From the NCBI RefSeq assembly GCF_023159225.1, contig NC_063172.1, forward strand, positions 34,890,832 to 34,954,831: a stretch of 64,000 nt of DNA, in the 5' to 3' direction. Each line of letters begins with the position of its first letter. The stretch's first letter is position 1. A program made the translations under genes and the position numbers. Positions 46,350 through 56,405 of the stretch are shown piece after piece. The notes beneath the pieces were generated by a model, which was given only the letters and a program-made list of their open reading frames with translations, made no database searches and had not been told where the DNA came from. Origin of the DNA: Perognathus longimembris pacificus. Taxonomy: Eukaryota; Chordata; Mammalia; Rodentia; Heteromyidae.

Positions 46350-46918
46350 CTTAAGTAAATTTTGAATATTTGACCTTTATCTGATGTATAGCTGGTAAGA
46401 CTCTTCGCCCCTTCTGTGGGCTTTCTATTTAGCTTGTTAGCTATATCCTTTGTCATGCAGAAACTCTTAAATTTGATACAACCCCATTTATCAAGTGTTT
46501 GAGTTGTTGTCTTTCTGGATCTTAGGATATTTTGACCCCTAGAAGCCCTAGTGTTTCCCCTATCCCTTCCTGTAATATTTTCAGGTTATCTGATTATACA
46601 TTGAGGTCTTCAATCCATTTGAAATTGATTCTGGTGCAGGAGAATATATAAGGCTCTAACTTCAGTTTTCTACGTATGTATAGCTAATTCTGCCAGCACT
46701 ATTTGTTGAAGAGGTTGCCTTTCTTCCAACCTTTGTTTTTGGCTCCCTTATCAAATATTAGGTGGCTGTAGGTCTGAGGGGTCATGTCTGGATCCTCTCT
46801 TATATTTGTCCTCTGGTCTGTTTATTTGCCTATACCAAATTATTTTTATTACTATAGCTTCATAGTAGAGTTTGAAGTTTTGTATTGGTATTCCTGTGAT
46901 GCTATCCTTCCTGTTAAG
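46350..46918 (-). mobile_element. Older L1 ORF2 fragment, antisense; part 1
   Basis: Antisense ORF2 C-terminal half (gtgggctttctatttagctt; gaggtcttcaatccatttga; aaattgattctggtgcagga), roughly a fifth of positions different from the young copy at 2780-3260. It is interrupted at about 46918 by a block of younger insertions and resumes at 48347. Confidence 0.82.
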
Positions 46919-46930
46919 AATTGAATACCA

Positions 46931-47119
46931 GGGCTGGGGATATGGCCTAGTGGCAAGAGTGCTTGCCTCATATACATGAGGCCCTGGGTTCGGTTCCCCA
47001 ACACCACATATACAGAAAATGGCCAGAAGGGGCGCTGTGGCTCAAGAAGCAGAGTGCTAGCCTTGAGCAAGAAGAAGCCAGGGACAGTGCTCAGGCCCTG
47101 AGTCCAAGCCCCAGGACTG

Positions 47120-47161
<42 letters not shown>
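46931..47161 (+). mobile_element. IDL-Geo SINE with perfect TSDs at an L1/L1 junction
   Basis: Full dimer with an A-run of more than 40. The 15-bp repeat aagaattgaatacca is identical at 46916-46930 and 47162-47176. The target sequence spans the border between the old L1 (aagaatt) and the young L1 3'UTR (gaatacca), so the SINE arrived after that L1. Confidence 0.95.
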
Positions 47162-47165
<4 letters not shown>

Positions 47166-47445
47166 ATTGAATACCAAAATCGAGAGACAGGGTAAAAAAA
47201 GACAAATGACTACAAAAGCAATACTTGCAAAACTGTTTGGTATAAGTGAACTGAACAACTCATGAGGGGGAAAGGGAAAGGGGGAGGGGGAGGGGGAGGG
47301 GGGAGGGGGGGAGGGGGAGGGGGAGGGGGGAGGGGGGAGGGTGTAATGAGGGAGGAGGTAACAAACAGTACAAGAAATGTATCCAATGCCTAACGTATGA
47401 AACTGTAACCTCTCTGTACATCAGTTTGATAATAAAAACTTAAAA
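47166..47445 (+). mobile_element. Young L1 3' end, forward, with expanded G-rich tract
   Basis: About 280 bp of 3'UTR: gaataccaaaatcgagagac.. and gtaacctctctgtacatcag.., ending in a short A-rich tail. The G-rich tract at 47264-47341 consists of gggggag-type units and is much longer than in the copy at 54118-54145. Confidence 0.88.
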
Positions 47446-48346
47446 AAAATTTTATTGTCAAACTGATGTACAGAGAGGTTACATTTTCATACGTTAGGCA
47501 TTGGATATATTTCTTGTACTGTTTGTTACTTCCTCCCTCATTACCCCCTCCCCCTTCCCCCTTACCCTTTCTCCCCCTGAGGTGTTCAGTTCACTTACAC
47601 CAAACAGTTTTGCAAGTATTGCTTTTGTAGTTGTTTCTCTTTTTTTACCCTGTGTCTCTTGATTTTGGTATTCCCTTTCAATTTCCTAGTTCTAATACCA
47701 GTATACACGGTTTCCAATATACTCAGATAAGATCACAGAGATAGTGTAGGTACAACCACAGGAAGGTGATACAAGAACATCATCAATAGTAGAAGCTACA
47801 GATACACATGGGATGTTGAAAGTAGTTACAACTGTGATATAACAATCATTTCCATAACATGGAGTTCATTTCACTTAGCATCATCTTATGTGATCATAAG
47901 GGTATAGCTATTGGGCTCTTGTGATCCTCTGCTGTGACTTGCCTAAACCTGTGCTAATTATTCCCAATAAGGGAGACCATAGAGTCCATGTTTCTTTGGG
48001 TCTGGCTCACTTCACTTAGTATAATTTTTTCCAAGTCCTCCCATTTCCTTACAAATGGGGCAATGTCATTCTTTCTGATAGAGGCATAAAATTCCATTGT
48101 GTATATGTACCACATTTTCCTGATCCATTCTTCTACTGAGGGGCATCTGTGTTGGTTCCAGATTCTCGCTATGACAAATTGCGCTGCAATGAACATTGTT
48201 GTGCTGGTGGCTTTGGTGTGATTATGTTTGTGGTTTTTTTGGATAGATACCCAAAAGTGGGGTTGCTGGGTCATAGGGGAGTTCTACATTTAGCCTTCTG
48301 AGGAATCTCCATACTGCTTGCCAGAGTGGCTGAACCAGTTTTTTAA
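47446..48346 (-). mobile_element. Young 5'-truncated L1, antisense, tail-to-tail with the preceding one
   Basis: The antisense 3'UTR starts only a few bases after the A-tail of the forward L1, then passes the ORF2 C-terminus (47954-48274 reverse, ending SLIGNN) to a truncation at about 48340. Possible target duplication ttaaaaaaaatttt (before) against ttaaaaaagaatttt (after) suggests insertion into the A-tail of the first L1. Confidence 0.88.
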
Positions 48347-48525
48347 AAAAGAATTTTGTTTGCTATTAGCAGCTTTTATTATTCCATATGAATTTTGGGT
48401 TGCTTTTTCTATTCTATTGAAGAATGTTGGGATTTTGATAAGCACTGCATTGATTTTGTAAATTGCTTTGGGCAAGATTGTCATTTTCATGATGCTAATT
48501 CTTTAAATCCAAGAGCATGGGATAA
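48347..48525 (-). mobile_element. Older L1 ORF2 fragment, antisense; part 2
   Basis: It picks up the ORF2 sequence where the piece at 46350-46918 stopped: attccatatgaattttgggt, then tcattttcatgatgctaatt and aatccaagagcatggg. Continuity across the nested block shows both are one old L1. Confidence 0.8.
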
Positions 48526-48820
48526 ACCATCAAAGAAACAACAACCCCCAAAATAAATGTCTATTGGCTTAAAGATATATGTAAAAATGGCCAATAGGCA
48601 CATGAAGAAATGCTCAAAATCTCTGGCCACTTATTTCTTTAAGGAAACACAAATCAAAACCACACTGATATTCCACCTCATCCCAGTTACAGTGGCCAAT
48701 ATCAAGAAAATTAACAATTACACAAATGCTGGTTTGGATGTGGCCAAATGCGAACTTTATTACACTGTAGGTGGGTATAAGCTATTGATATAAATAAATA
48801 AATAATATATAAATATAAAT

Positions 48821-49268
48821 TAAGCTATTGATATAAATAAAATGAATTAATTTTAATATCAATCAATATGGAACTATCTACTAAGCTTGAAATGCTTATA
48901 TTCTTCTACTCTAGTAATTGTATCTCTAGAATTCTATTGTGAAAAAGAAATGCATGTAGAGTCTAAAGTTGTAGGTCAGTGGTAGAGTGCTGATCTGGTA
49001 TGCTTGAGGCTCTGGGTGAAGCAATTTCAGCACCATCATAAACAACAGGCAAAATTCCTGTACATAAGCCTTAATGTTTCATAACAATGACTCTGACAGT
49101 TTTACAATCAGCAAAAGTTGTATATGTTATAAAGGAGACCAATTAAATGGGTTATTATTCTTCATCTACAAAAAATGATGCATCTATTAAAATAATGAGA
49201 AGAAAGGAGAGAGCTAATAAATTGATCAAATTCTAACCAAAAAAAAAACAAAACACAAAAACCTCAGG
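48821..49268 (+). repeat. Inverted duplication, left arm (with 232-bp extra segment)
   Basis: 48821-48894 and 49127-49268 match the reverse complement of 50155-50357 with roughly nine differences in about 185 aligned bases before the A-rich end. The segment 48895-49126 is missing from the other arm. The arm lies inside an L1 (48545-49620). Confidence 0.9.
48958..49045 (+). mobile_element. ID-like SINE monomer
   Basis: The order aaagttgtaggtcagtggta, gagtgctgatctggtatgct, tgaggctctgggtgaagcaa is an ID-like monomer with a degraded box B. It lies in the 232-bp segment unique to the left arm. Confidence 0.6.
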
Positions 49269-49644
49269 AGGAGTGGTTGTTCAACCACTCTGGAAAGCAG
49301 TATGGAGATTCCTCAAAAGTCTAAACATAGAGCTACCCTATGACCCAGAAATTTGATTCCTGGGCATTTATGCAATAGAGTACAAAGAAGGCAACATTAA
49401 AGCCAACAGCACAATCATGTTCTTTTAAGCATTATTGATCATATCCAAGATATCAATCAATGTGGATGCCCCTCAATAGATGAATTGATCAAGAAAATAA
49501 GGTGTATACATATACAATATTGAAAATATTGGAAGGAGTGACATTAATCAAGTTGCATTGTATTCATCAACTGCTTTGGTAAATGGCAACCCCTTTATAG
49601 GACTACTTAAAATTTTTTTAAAAAATCAAAAATTAGCCTTTATC

Positions 49645-49770
49645 TGTCTGGGTGTGGTGGTACATGCTTCTAATCACAGCACTCTATAAGGAGGCTGAGG
49701 CAGGAGGGTCACATGTTCAAGGACAACCTGGGCTATATAGCAAAAACTTATCTCAAAACCCAAAACTAAA
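49645..49770 (+). mobile_element. B1-like SINE
   Basis: The order ctgggtgtggtggtacatgc, ggaggctgaggcaggagggt, aacctgggctatatagcaa and an A-rich end is a clear B1. Confidence 0.8.
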
Positions 49771-49951
49771 ATAAGTATAGTGTTTATCTCTCTATTTATT
49801 CATAGACTTAAATTCTGCACCCAGAAAAATAATATATGTAAATTTTTTAAGTATTGGTCAGATTAATATTATTCAAGTTATTGTAGTTACTTACATATAT
49901 TCAACAGCTGTGGGACATAATGTGTCTACTATCCTATGTTTGTTTGTTTTT

Positions 49952-50154
49952 GTGTTGTGGTTTTGCCATTCCTGGGGCTCGACTTTAGGGCCTGAGCACT
50001 GTTCCTGAGCTTCTTTTTGCTCAAGGCTAGCACTCTACCTTTTAAACCACAGCACCACTTCTGTTTTATTTAATATATGTGGTGATGAGGAATCAAACCC
50101 AGGGTTTCATGTATATGAGGCAAGCAACCTACCACTAGGCCATATTCCTGGCCC
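49952..50154 (-). mobile_element. IDL-Geo SINE, reverse strand (older)
   Basis: Antisense right monomer (tgctcaaggctagcactcta) and antisense left monomer (gtatatgaggcaagcaacct; accactaggccatattcctg). It sits immediately beside the right arm of the inverted duplication. No clear TSD was found. Confidence 0.85.
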
Positions 50155-50357
50155 TCCTGAGGTTCCTTTTTGTTAGAATTTGATCAATTTATTAGCTCTG
50201 TCCCTTGTTCTCATTATTTTAATAGATGCATCATTTTTCATAGATGAAGAATAATAACCTATTTTAATTGGTCTCCTTTATAACATTTCAAGCTTAGTAG
50301 ATAGTTCCATATTGATTGATATTAAAATTGATTCATTTTATTTTTATCAATAGCTTA
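50155..50357 (-). repeat. Inverted duplication, right arm
   Basis: Reverse complement of the left arm, lacking the 232-bp segment. The deletion joint (reverse strand gaaatg then ttataaagg) lies near 50283; the left arm has ATG at both ends of the extra segment. It grades into the ancient antisense L1 that follows, so this arm is probably in its original place. Confidence 0.9.
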
Positions 50358-50800
50358 AAACTTTGTAAACAGGAAAATAACAAATGAAAAAATTTGTAAA
50401 ATTATTGCTTTAATGTACATTTCCTTGATTTCTACAATTAAAGATTCTCATATTTTTCATCTATCTATTATTCATGTCTGTATAAATTCCCAAGTAACAA
50501 ATCTTGATTATTTTCTCTTATTGCTTTATAAGTGTTCTTTGCATACCATGGAATAACCCTTGCCTACTATTCATTGATTTTGTATTCATTTTTTACAAAA
50601 GACATTAAATTGGGTTTACATATACCTGCAAATTTTGTTTTATATATTTTGGATTCTGTGTCTCACATAGTTCAACCTTTCTCTAGGCTCAGTTTACAGT
50701 AATAGTGCTTCTGGAAGGTTTTATAGTTTAGTTTGCATTAAGTTTGTTATTCTCCTGTGAATTTGTTTTTATATATGACATAAATAAAGGCATAAAGGCA
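50358..50800 (-). mobile_element. Ancient L1 fragment, antisense
   Basis: The motif order (aatgtacatttccttgattt; agtgttctttgcataccatg; ttatagtttagtttgcatta) follows the antisense ORF2 C-terminal region of old L1s and seems to be continuous with the right arm. Confidence 0.5.
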
Positions 50801-50859
50801 TAAATAAACTTTTCTTTTCTAAATCACATCTAAATGTCCCTGTTTCTTTTTCTTTTCTT

Positions 50860-50955
50860 GTTTTTTTCTATTTCATTTCTATTGTCAAGGTGATGTACAG
50901 TGGGGTTACACTTACATACCTGAGGCAGTGTTTTTGAGTAGTTTACACTTCATCT
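50860..50955 (-). mobile_element. Very short L1 3' end, antisense
   Basis: The block ctattgtcaaggtgatgtac, then agtggggttacacttacata, is about 95 bp of L1 3' end. Confidence 0.65.
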
Positions 50956-51024
50956 GCCAACTTTAATCAAAATTTTATAACAACTTACCTTTTTTTTTAC
51001 ATACCCCTTATTTTTTTAATCTAT

Positions 51025-51350
51025 GTATCTGCTGAGGTATCTCACTTTTTGTCAGGGTGATCTTGGATTGCAATATTGCCATTTGTCCTTCCTGAGGTTA
51101 CCAGGATAGGATCACACTGCCACACTGACATTTTTCTGGTAAGATGGATCCTCATGAACTTTGTGTGCCTATGCTAGCATTGCACAGCAATCTTCCCATC
51201 AGACACCCATGTAAATGGAATGACATATGTTTCCAATGTGCTAAGCTATTGTTTGGGATGGAGTCTTACTATATTATTGTCCAGGCTGGCCTCAAACCAT
51301 GGTCTACTTGAACTCCACTTCCTGAGTAACTAAAATTATAAAGATGAGAT
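51025..51350 (-). mobile_element. Two B1-like units, reverse strand (composite)
   Basis: Antisense units at about 51030-51130 (cttcctgaggttaccaggat) and 51245-51345 (ccaggctggcctcaaaccat; ctgagtaactaaaattataa). Possibly the B1-like units of a composite SINE without its tRNA-like unit. Confidence 0.45.
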
Positions 51351-51354
51351 ACAG

Positions 51355-51950
51355 TTAACTACATTGCAAACAATAACTTTTCATATCTGGACAAATTACC
51401 ATGTACAGACTGTATTTTGCTCCATTTACATAAAATGAAATGACATCAAGAGATAAAGAAACTTCCCCCAAGGTACACAATAAAGATAAATGACAATGTG
51501 TAGCAACATATATAATAATGTAATCTACCCTTCTCCCCATTGCCCTATAATTCATATAAGATGCTCCTTGATAGTTTATAGTTTCCTAAAATAATTGGTT
51601 GGTATTCATTATATAAACATTTCAGGCTACTATTGGTACATACATTTATCTTACAACTTTAACTAGCCTTCCCCACACAAATTCCTAATTCTTACATGAA
51701 AACATCTTCTGACTTGCCTCATGGTTTAGATTACATTTAGTAGGACACAATTTACAATAATAGCTACCAATATTTGAACTTGAGAATCCATTGCTCTTTT
51801 CTATATGCTTCCTTGGAATTGAAATGGCTACCTTTCTTTTAAATAAATTACTGTCCATAATTTCTTGTCTCCTATTTTAGTTTAAGTAATGATTTAATGA
51901 TTTACTTAATTAAAGTGGCATTTTGTGTCTATTTTATTTAGTTAGGCTAA
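51355..51950. other. Unique AT-rich sequence
   Basis: No recognised gene or repeat. Confidence 0.45.
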
Positions 51951-52469
51951 AAAAATCAAGACAAGTTCTTTTTTTTAATTTACTTTTTTATTTATTGTTA
52001 AAGTGATGTACAGAGAGGTTACAGTTTCATACATTAAGCCTTGGGTAGATTTCTTGTACTGTTTGTTACCTCCTCCCTCATTTCCTCCCTCCCCCTTCCC
52101 CTTTTCCCTCTCCCCCATGAGTTGTTCACTTGGTTTATACCGAATGGTTTTGCAAGTATTGCTTTTGGAGTCATTTGTATTTTTATCCTTCGTCTCTCGA
52201 TTTTGATATTCCCTTTCACTTCCCTAGTTCTAATACCAGTATATACAGTATCCAGTGTACTCAGATAAGATAAAGTCATAGTGCAGGTACAACCACAGGA
52301 AGGGGATACAAGAGGATCATCAACAATAGAAGCTTGTGGCATGTTGAAAGTAATTACAACAGTGATATAACAGTCATTTCCCTAACATGGAGTTCATTTC
52401 ACTTAGGATCATCTTATGTGTTCATAGTGACTAGCCTAAACCTGTGCTAATTATTCCCTATGAGGGAGA

Positions 52470-52960
52470 CCATAGAGCCCATGTTTCTTTGGGTCTGGTT
52501 CATTTCACTTAGTATAATTTTTTCCAAGTCCTTTTCCTGATCCATTTGTCTACTGAGGGGCATCTGGGTGGTTCCATATTTTAGCTATGACAAATTGTGC
52601 TGCCATGAACATTGTTGTGCTGGTGGCTTTAGTGTGTTCTTGTTTATAGTCTTTTGGGTAGATGCCCAAAAGTGGGGCTGCTGGGTCATAGGGGAGCTCT
52701 ATGTTTAGCCTTCTGAGGAATCTCCATACCATTTTCCAAAGTAGCTGAACCAGTTTATATTCCCACCAACAATGAAGAAGAGTTCCTTTTTGGCCACATC
52801 CCCTCCAACATTTATTATTGTTAGTTTTCTTGATAAAGGACATTCTTACTGGGGTTAGGTCGAATCTCAATGTTGTTTTGATTTGCATTTCTTTTATGAC
52901 CAGTAATGTAGAGCACTTTTTCATATGTTTCTTACCATTCTCATTTCCTCATCAAAGAGA
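52470..52960 (-). pseudogene. ORF2 C-terminal fragment of the outer L1
   Basis: The frame 52550-52924 reverse shows [18 protein letters not shown] and the Cys-rich segment [18 protein letters not shown], in which the last Cys of the usual pattern is Tyr. A deletion near 52530 removes about 90 bp present in other copies (the [18 protein letters not shown] part), so the normal C-terminus is lost. Confidence 0.85.
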
Positions 52961-53360
52961 AAATCTGTACAAATTCAGAAATATTGAAATCATTCCCTGC
53001 ATTCTCTCAGACCACAATGGAATTAAATTAGAGCTCAACTCAAACAGCCACCACAGAAAATCCTACAATTCATGGAGACTAAACATCACACTGCTGAACC
53101 ATCAGTGGGTCATTGAAGAAATTAGAACAGAAATTCAAATGTTTATGGAATTAAATGAAGATGAGTACACAAAGTACCAGCTCCTTTGGGACACAGCAAA
53201 GGCAGTACTCAGAGGAAAATTTATATCTCTGAGTGTCTACACCAACAAACTGGAGAAACAGAACTTCAACAATTTAAGGAAGCACCTTAAGATCCTCAAA
53301 AGAGAACAACAAGCCAAACCCAAAATCAATAGACAGACACAAATAATTAAAATCAAATTA

Positions 53361-54250
53361 GACTTGCCTAAACCTATGCTAATTATTCCCTATAAGGGAG
53401 ACCATAGAGTCCATGTTTCTTTGGGTCTGGCTCACTTCACTTATAACTTTTTCCAGGTCCTTCCATTTGCTTACAAATGGGGCAATGTCATTTTTTCTGA
53501 TAGAGGCATAAAATTCCATTGTGTATATGTACCACATTTTCCTGATCCATTCTTCTATTGAGGGGCATCTGGGTTGGTTCCAGATTCTGGCTATGACAAA
53601 TTGTGCTGTGATGAACATTGCTGTGCTGGTGGCTTTAGTGTGATGTTTGTTATCTTTTGGATAGATAGGCTGCTGGGTCATAGGGGAGTTCTATGTTTAG
53701 CCTTCTGAGGAATCTCCATACTGCTTGCCATAGTGGCTGAACCAGTTTGCATTCCCACCAACAAAAGTCACAGCAGAGGATCACAGGAGCACAATAGCTA
53801 TACCCTTATGCACAGAAGATAATATACTAAGTGAAATGAACTCCATGTTATGGAAACGATTGTTGTAACTACTTTCAACGTGCCATATGTAATTGTAGCC
53901 TCTATTTTTGATGATCTTCTTGTATCACCTTCCTGTGGTTGTACTTATACTTTCTCTGTATCTTATCTGGGTATATGAGAAACCAGGTATACTGGTATTA
54001 GAACTAGGAAATTGGAAGGGAATACCAAAATCGAGAGACACAGGGCAAAAAAAGACAAACAACTACAAAAGCAATACTTGCAAAATTGTTTGGTGTAAAT
54101 GAACTAAACAACTCATGGGGGGGAGGGAAAGGGGGAGGGGGAGGGGGTAATGAGGAGGGAGGTAACAAACAGTACAAGAAATGTATATAATGCCTAATGT
54201 ATGAAACTGTAACCTCTCTGTAATTCAGTTTGATAATAAAAAATGTATAT
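53361..54250 (+). mobile_element. Young L1 with 5' inversion, nested (inner element)
   Basis: 53361-53764 is antisense (start of the 3'UTR and ORF2 C-terminus) and 53765-54250 is forward 3'UTR with a G-rich tract at 54117-54146 and an A/T-rich tail. The two parts are consecutive in L1: the antisense part ends at gacttgcc and the forward part starts at aagtcacagc, sharing AAGTC. This is the twin-priming signature. Flanks aaaatcaaatta (before) and aaaatccgaatta (after) may be an imperfect TSD. Confidence 0.9.
53379..53764 (-). pseudogene. ORF2 C-terminal fragment of the inner L1
   Basis: The reverse frame 53379-53681 gives [20 protein letters not shown], then [18 protein letters not shown] and the terminal SLIGNN. 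A short internal deletion (near 53640-53670) removes part of the GIYPKDHKQ segment. Inactive. Confidence 0.88.
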
Positions 54251-56264
54251 ATTAAATATATAAATAAATAAAATAAAATAAAATCCGAATTAAATGACTT
54301 AAGAACAAAAAAAATCGAAAGAATCAACAAAATGAAGAGTTGGTTCCTCGAAAAAAATCAACAAGATAGACAGATCCCTAGAAAACCTGACCAAAAAACA
54401 AAGGCAGCACACACAAATAAACAAGATCAGGTAATATCACCACAGAAACAACCAAAATCAGAACACAATAAGGGACTATTTTGCAAACCTTTATGCCAAC
54501 AAATTTGAGAACCTGGAAGAAATGGACGATTTCCTAAATAAAACTGATATCCCCAAACTCAACCATGATGATTTATACCTTCTAAACAGACCCATATCCA
54601 GCATTGAGATAGAAACGACAATAAGAGATCTCCCATCCAAGAAAAGCCCAGGTCCAGATGGATTCACAGCAGAATTCTACAAGGCCTTCAAAACAGAATG
54701 CACACCAATTTTTCTCAAACACTTCAATGAAATTGAAAGAGAAAGTTCACTACCAAACACATTCTATGAAGCCAGTTTAACCCTCATCCCAAAACCAGGC
54801 AGGGACTCATCACAGAAAGAGAACTATAGACCAATTTCCCTGATGAACATTGATGCAAAAATTCTCAACAAAATTCTGGCCAATTGACTTCAACAGGTCA
54901 TCAAAAATATCATACACCATGATCAAACTGGATTCATCCCAGGGATGCAAAGTTGGCTCAATATATGCAAGTCAATTAATGTAATCCACCACATCAACCA
55001 GAGCAAGGTAAAGAATCACATGGTTATATCTCTAGATGCAGAAAAGACGTTCGATAAAATCCAGCACCCATTTATGATAAAAGCCCTGGAAAAACTGGGA
55101 TTACAGGGAACACTCCTGAATATAATAAAGGGAGTCTATGACAAACCAACAGCAAGCATAATTCTAAACGGTGAAAAGCTAAAAGCCATTTCCTTTAAAA
55201 TCAGGAGCAAGACAGGGATGTCTGCTCTTTCCCCTCCTCTTCAACATAGTACTAGAATTCCTAGCCAGAGCAATTAGGCAAGAAGAAAACATAATGGGGA
55301 TCCAAGTAGGAAAAGATGAAGTTAAACCCTTTCTCTTCACAGATGATATGATCCTATACCTAAAGATCCCCATAGACTCTACTCCCAAGCTACTAGAGCT
55401 GATCCAAAACTTTGGCAAAGTTGCAGGATATAAAATAAACCCTCAAAAATCAGTGGCCTTTCTATATGCTAATGATCCGAACACCAAGGCTGAAATCAGG
55501 AAAGCAACTCCTTTTGCAATAGCCTCAAAAAACATAAAATACCTAGGAATAACCTTAACCAAACAAGTCAAAGACCTCTATGATGAGAACTTCAAAACCA
55601 TGAAAAACGAAATTAAGGCAGAACTAGGAAATGGAAAAACCTCCCATGCTCCTGGATTGGGAGGATTAATATAGCCAAAATGGCAATATTGCCAAAGGCT
55701 ATCTACAAATTCAATCCAATACCCATTAATATCCCAACACCATTTTTTAATGAAATAGAGGAAGCAATCCAGAAATTAATATGGAACAATAAAAGATCCA
55801 GAATAGCAAAAACAATCCTAAGCGGAAATAACAGTGCTGGAGGGATTACAATACCAAACTTCAAGCTGTATTATAAAACTATAGTAATAAAAACAACTTG
55901 ATATTGGCACCAGAACAGGCCTGAAGAACAACGGAACAGAATTGAAGACCCAGAAATGAACCCACAGAACTACGCCTACTTAATCTTTGATAAAGGAGCT
56001 AAAAAAAATAGGATGGAGGAAAGATAGCCTCTTTAACAAATGGTGCTGGCAAAACTGCTTCAACACCTGCAACAAACTAAAACTAGATCCTTATATATCA
56101 CCCTGTACCAAAATCAATTCCAAATGGATCAATGACCTCGAAGTAAAAACAGATACCCTGAAAATACTACAAGAAGGAATAGGAGAAACACTTGAGTTCC
56201 TTGGCACAGGACAAAGCTTCCTTAACAAAGACCCAGAAATTCCTCCAAAACAAGACAAATTCTT

Positions 56265-56405
56265 GAGAGGAGGTACTGAGGTTTAAACTCAATGTGCCAA
56301 GCTTTGTGGGCAGGCATTGTTCCAATAGGGCTTTCATTCAGTCAATTTTTGTATTGATTCTTTTTTCAAGGTGGATTCTTGCTCTATGATTGAGCTGGCC
56401 TAGAC
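56265..56405 (-). mobile_element. Part of a composite SINE (tRNA-like plus B1-like), reverse strand
   Basis: Antisense tRNA-like unit (aggtactgaggtttaaactc; gtgggcaggcattgttccaa) followed by an antisense B1-like unit (tgattgagctggcctagact). It matches the third-plus-second unit order of the trimeric SINEs at 38285 and 44245. The outer L1 inserted in its tail. Confidence 0.5.

Larger units (their letters stand above)
48545..49620 (+). mobile_element. Older L1 ORF2 end and 3'UTR, split by a 0.49-kb insert
   Basis: Forward ORF2 (aaaaatggccaataggcaca; ccagttacagtggccaatat; to gtgggtataa at 48770-48780) stops and resumes at about 49270 with gttcaaccactctggaaagc, consecutive in L1. It ends at 49620 with the old 3'-end type (agtgacattaatcaagttgc). 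The insert is described in the next entries. Confidence 0.75.
51971..56250 (-). mobile_element. Single L1 insertion with 5' inversion (outer element)
   Basis: 51971-52960 is antisense L1 (3'UTR and ORF2 C-terminus). 52961-56250, apart from a nested L1, is ORF2 in the forward direction. The repeats caagacaagttctt (51957-51970) and caagacaaattctt (56251-56264), 13 of 14 identical, bracket the whole, so both parts came from one insertion in which the 5' segment was inverted (twin priming). About 75 codons of ORF2 between the two segments are absent. Confidence 0.9.
52961..56250 (+). pseudogene. ORF2 linker and RT fragment of the outer L1 (inverted segment)
   Basis: ORF2 is the L1 endonuclease-RT protein. 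Forward blocks: linker after the endonuclease at 52980-53360 (SDHNGIKLELNSN; MFMELNEDEYTKYQLLWDT); RT at 54522-55277, with [12 protein letters not shown] at residues 42-53 of the first block, [12 protein letters not shown] (motif A Asp kept) in the second, and at 55294-55674 [11 protein letters not shown], where the usual FADD is FTDD. A TGA at 54885 is in frame; a frameshift lies near 55215; a further L1 splits it at 53361-54285. Not functional. The endonuclease domain itself is not present. Confidence 0.9.

Noticed and set aside
46350..47445. Twin-primed L1 made of antisense ORF2 and forward 3'UTR
   Set aside because: The antisense part is far more diverged than the 3'UTR, and it resumes at 48347, so it is an older host element.
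47166..48346. A single 5'-inverted L1
   Set aside because: Both opposed pieces contain the same 3'UTR end, whereas twin priming gives different, consecutive segments. Two insertions or a fold-back copy fit better.
52818..53561. 247-codon forward frame
   Set aside because: The middle is genuine L1 ORF2 linker, but both ends read through antisense L1, so the frame is a mosaic across inversion joints and not one gene.
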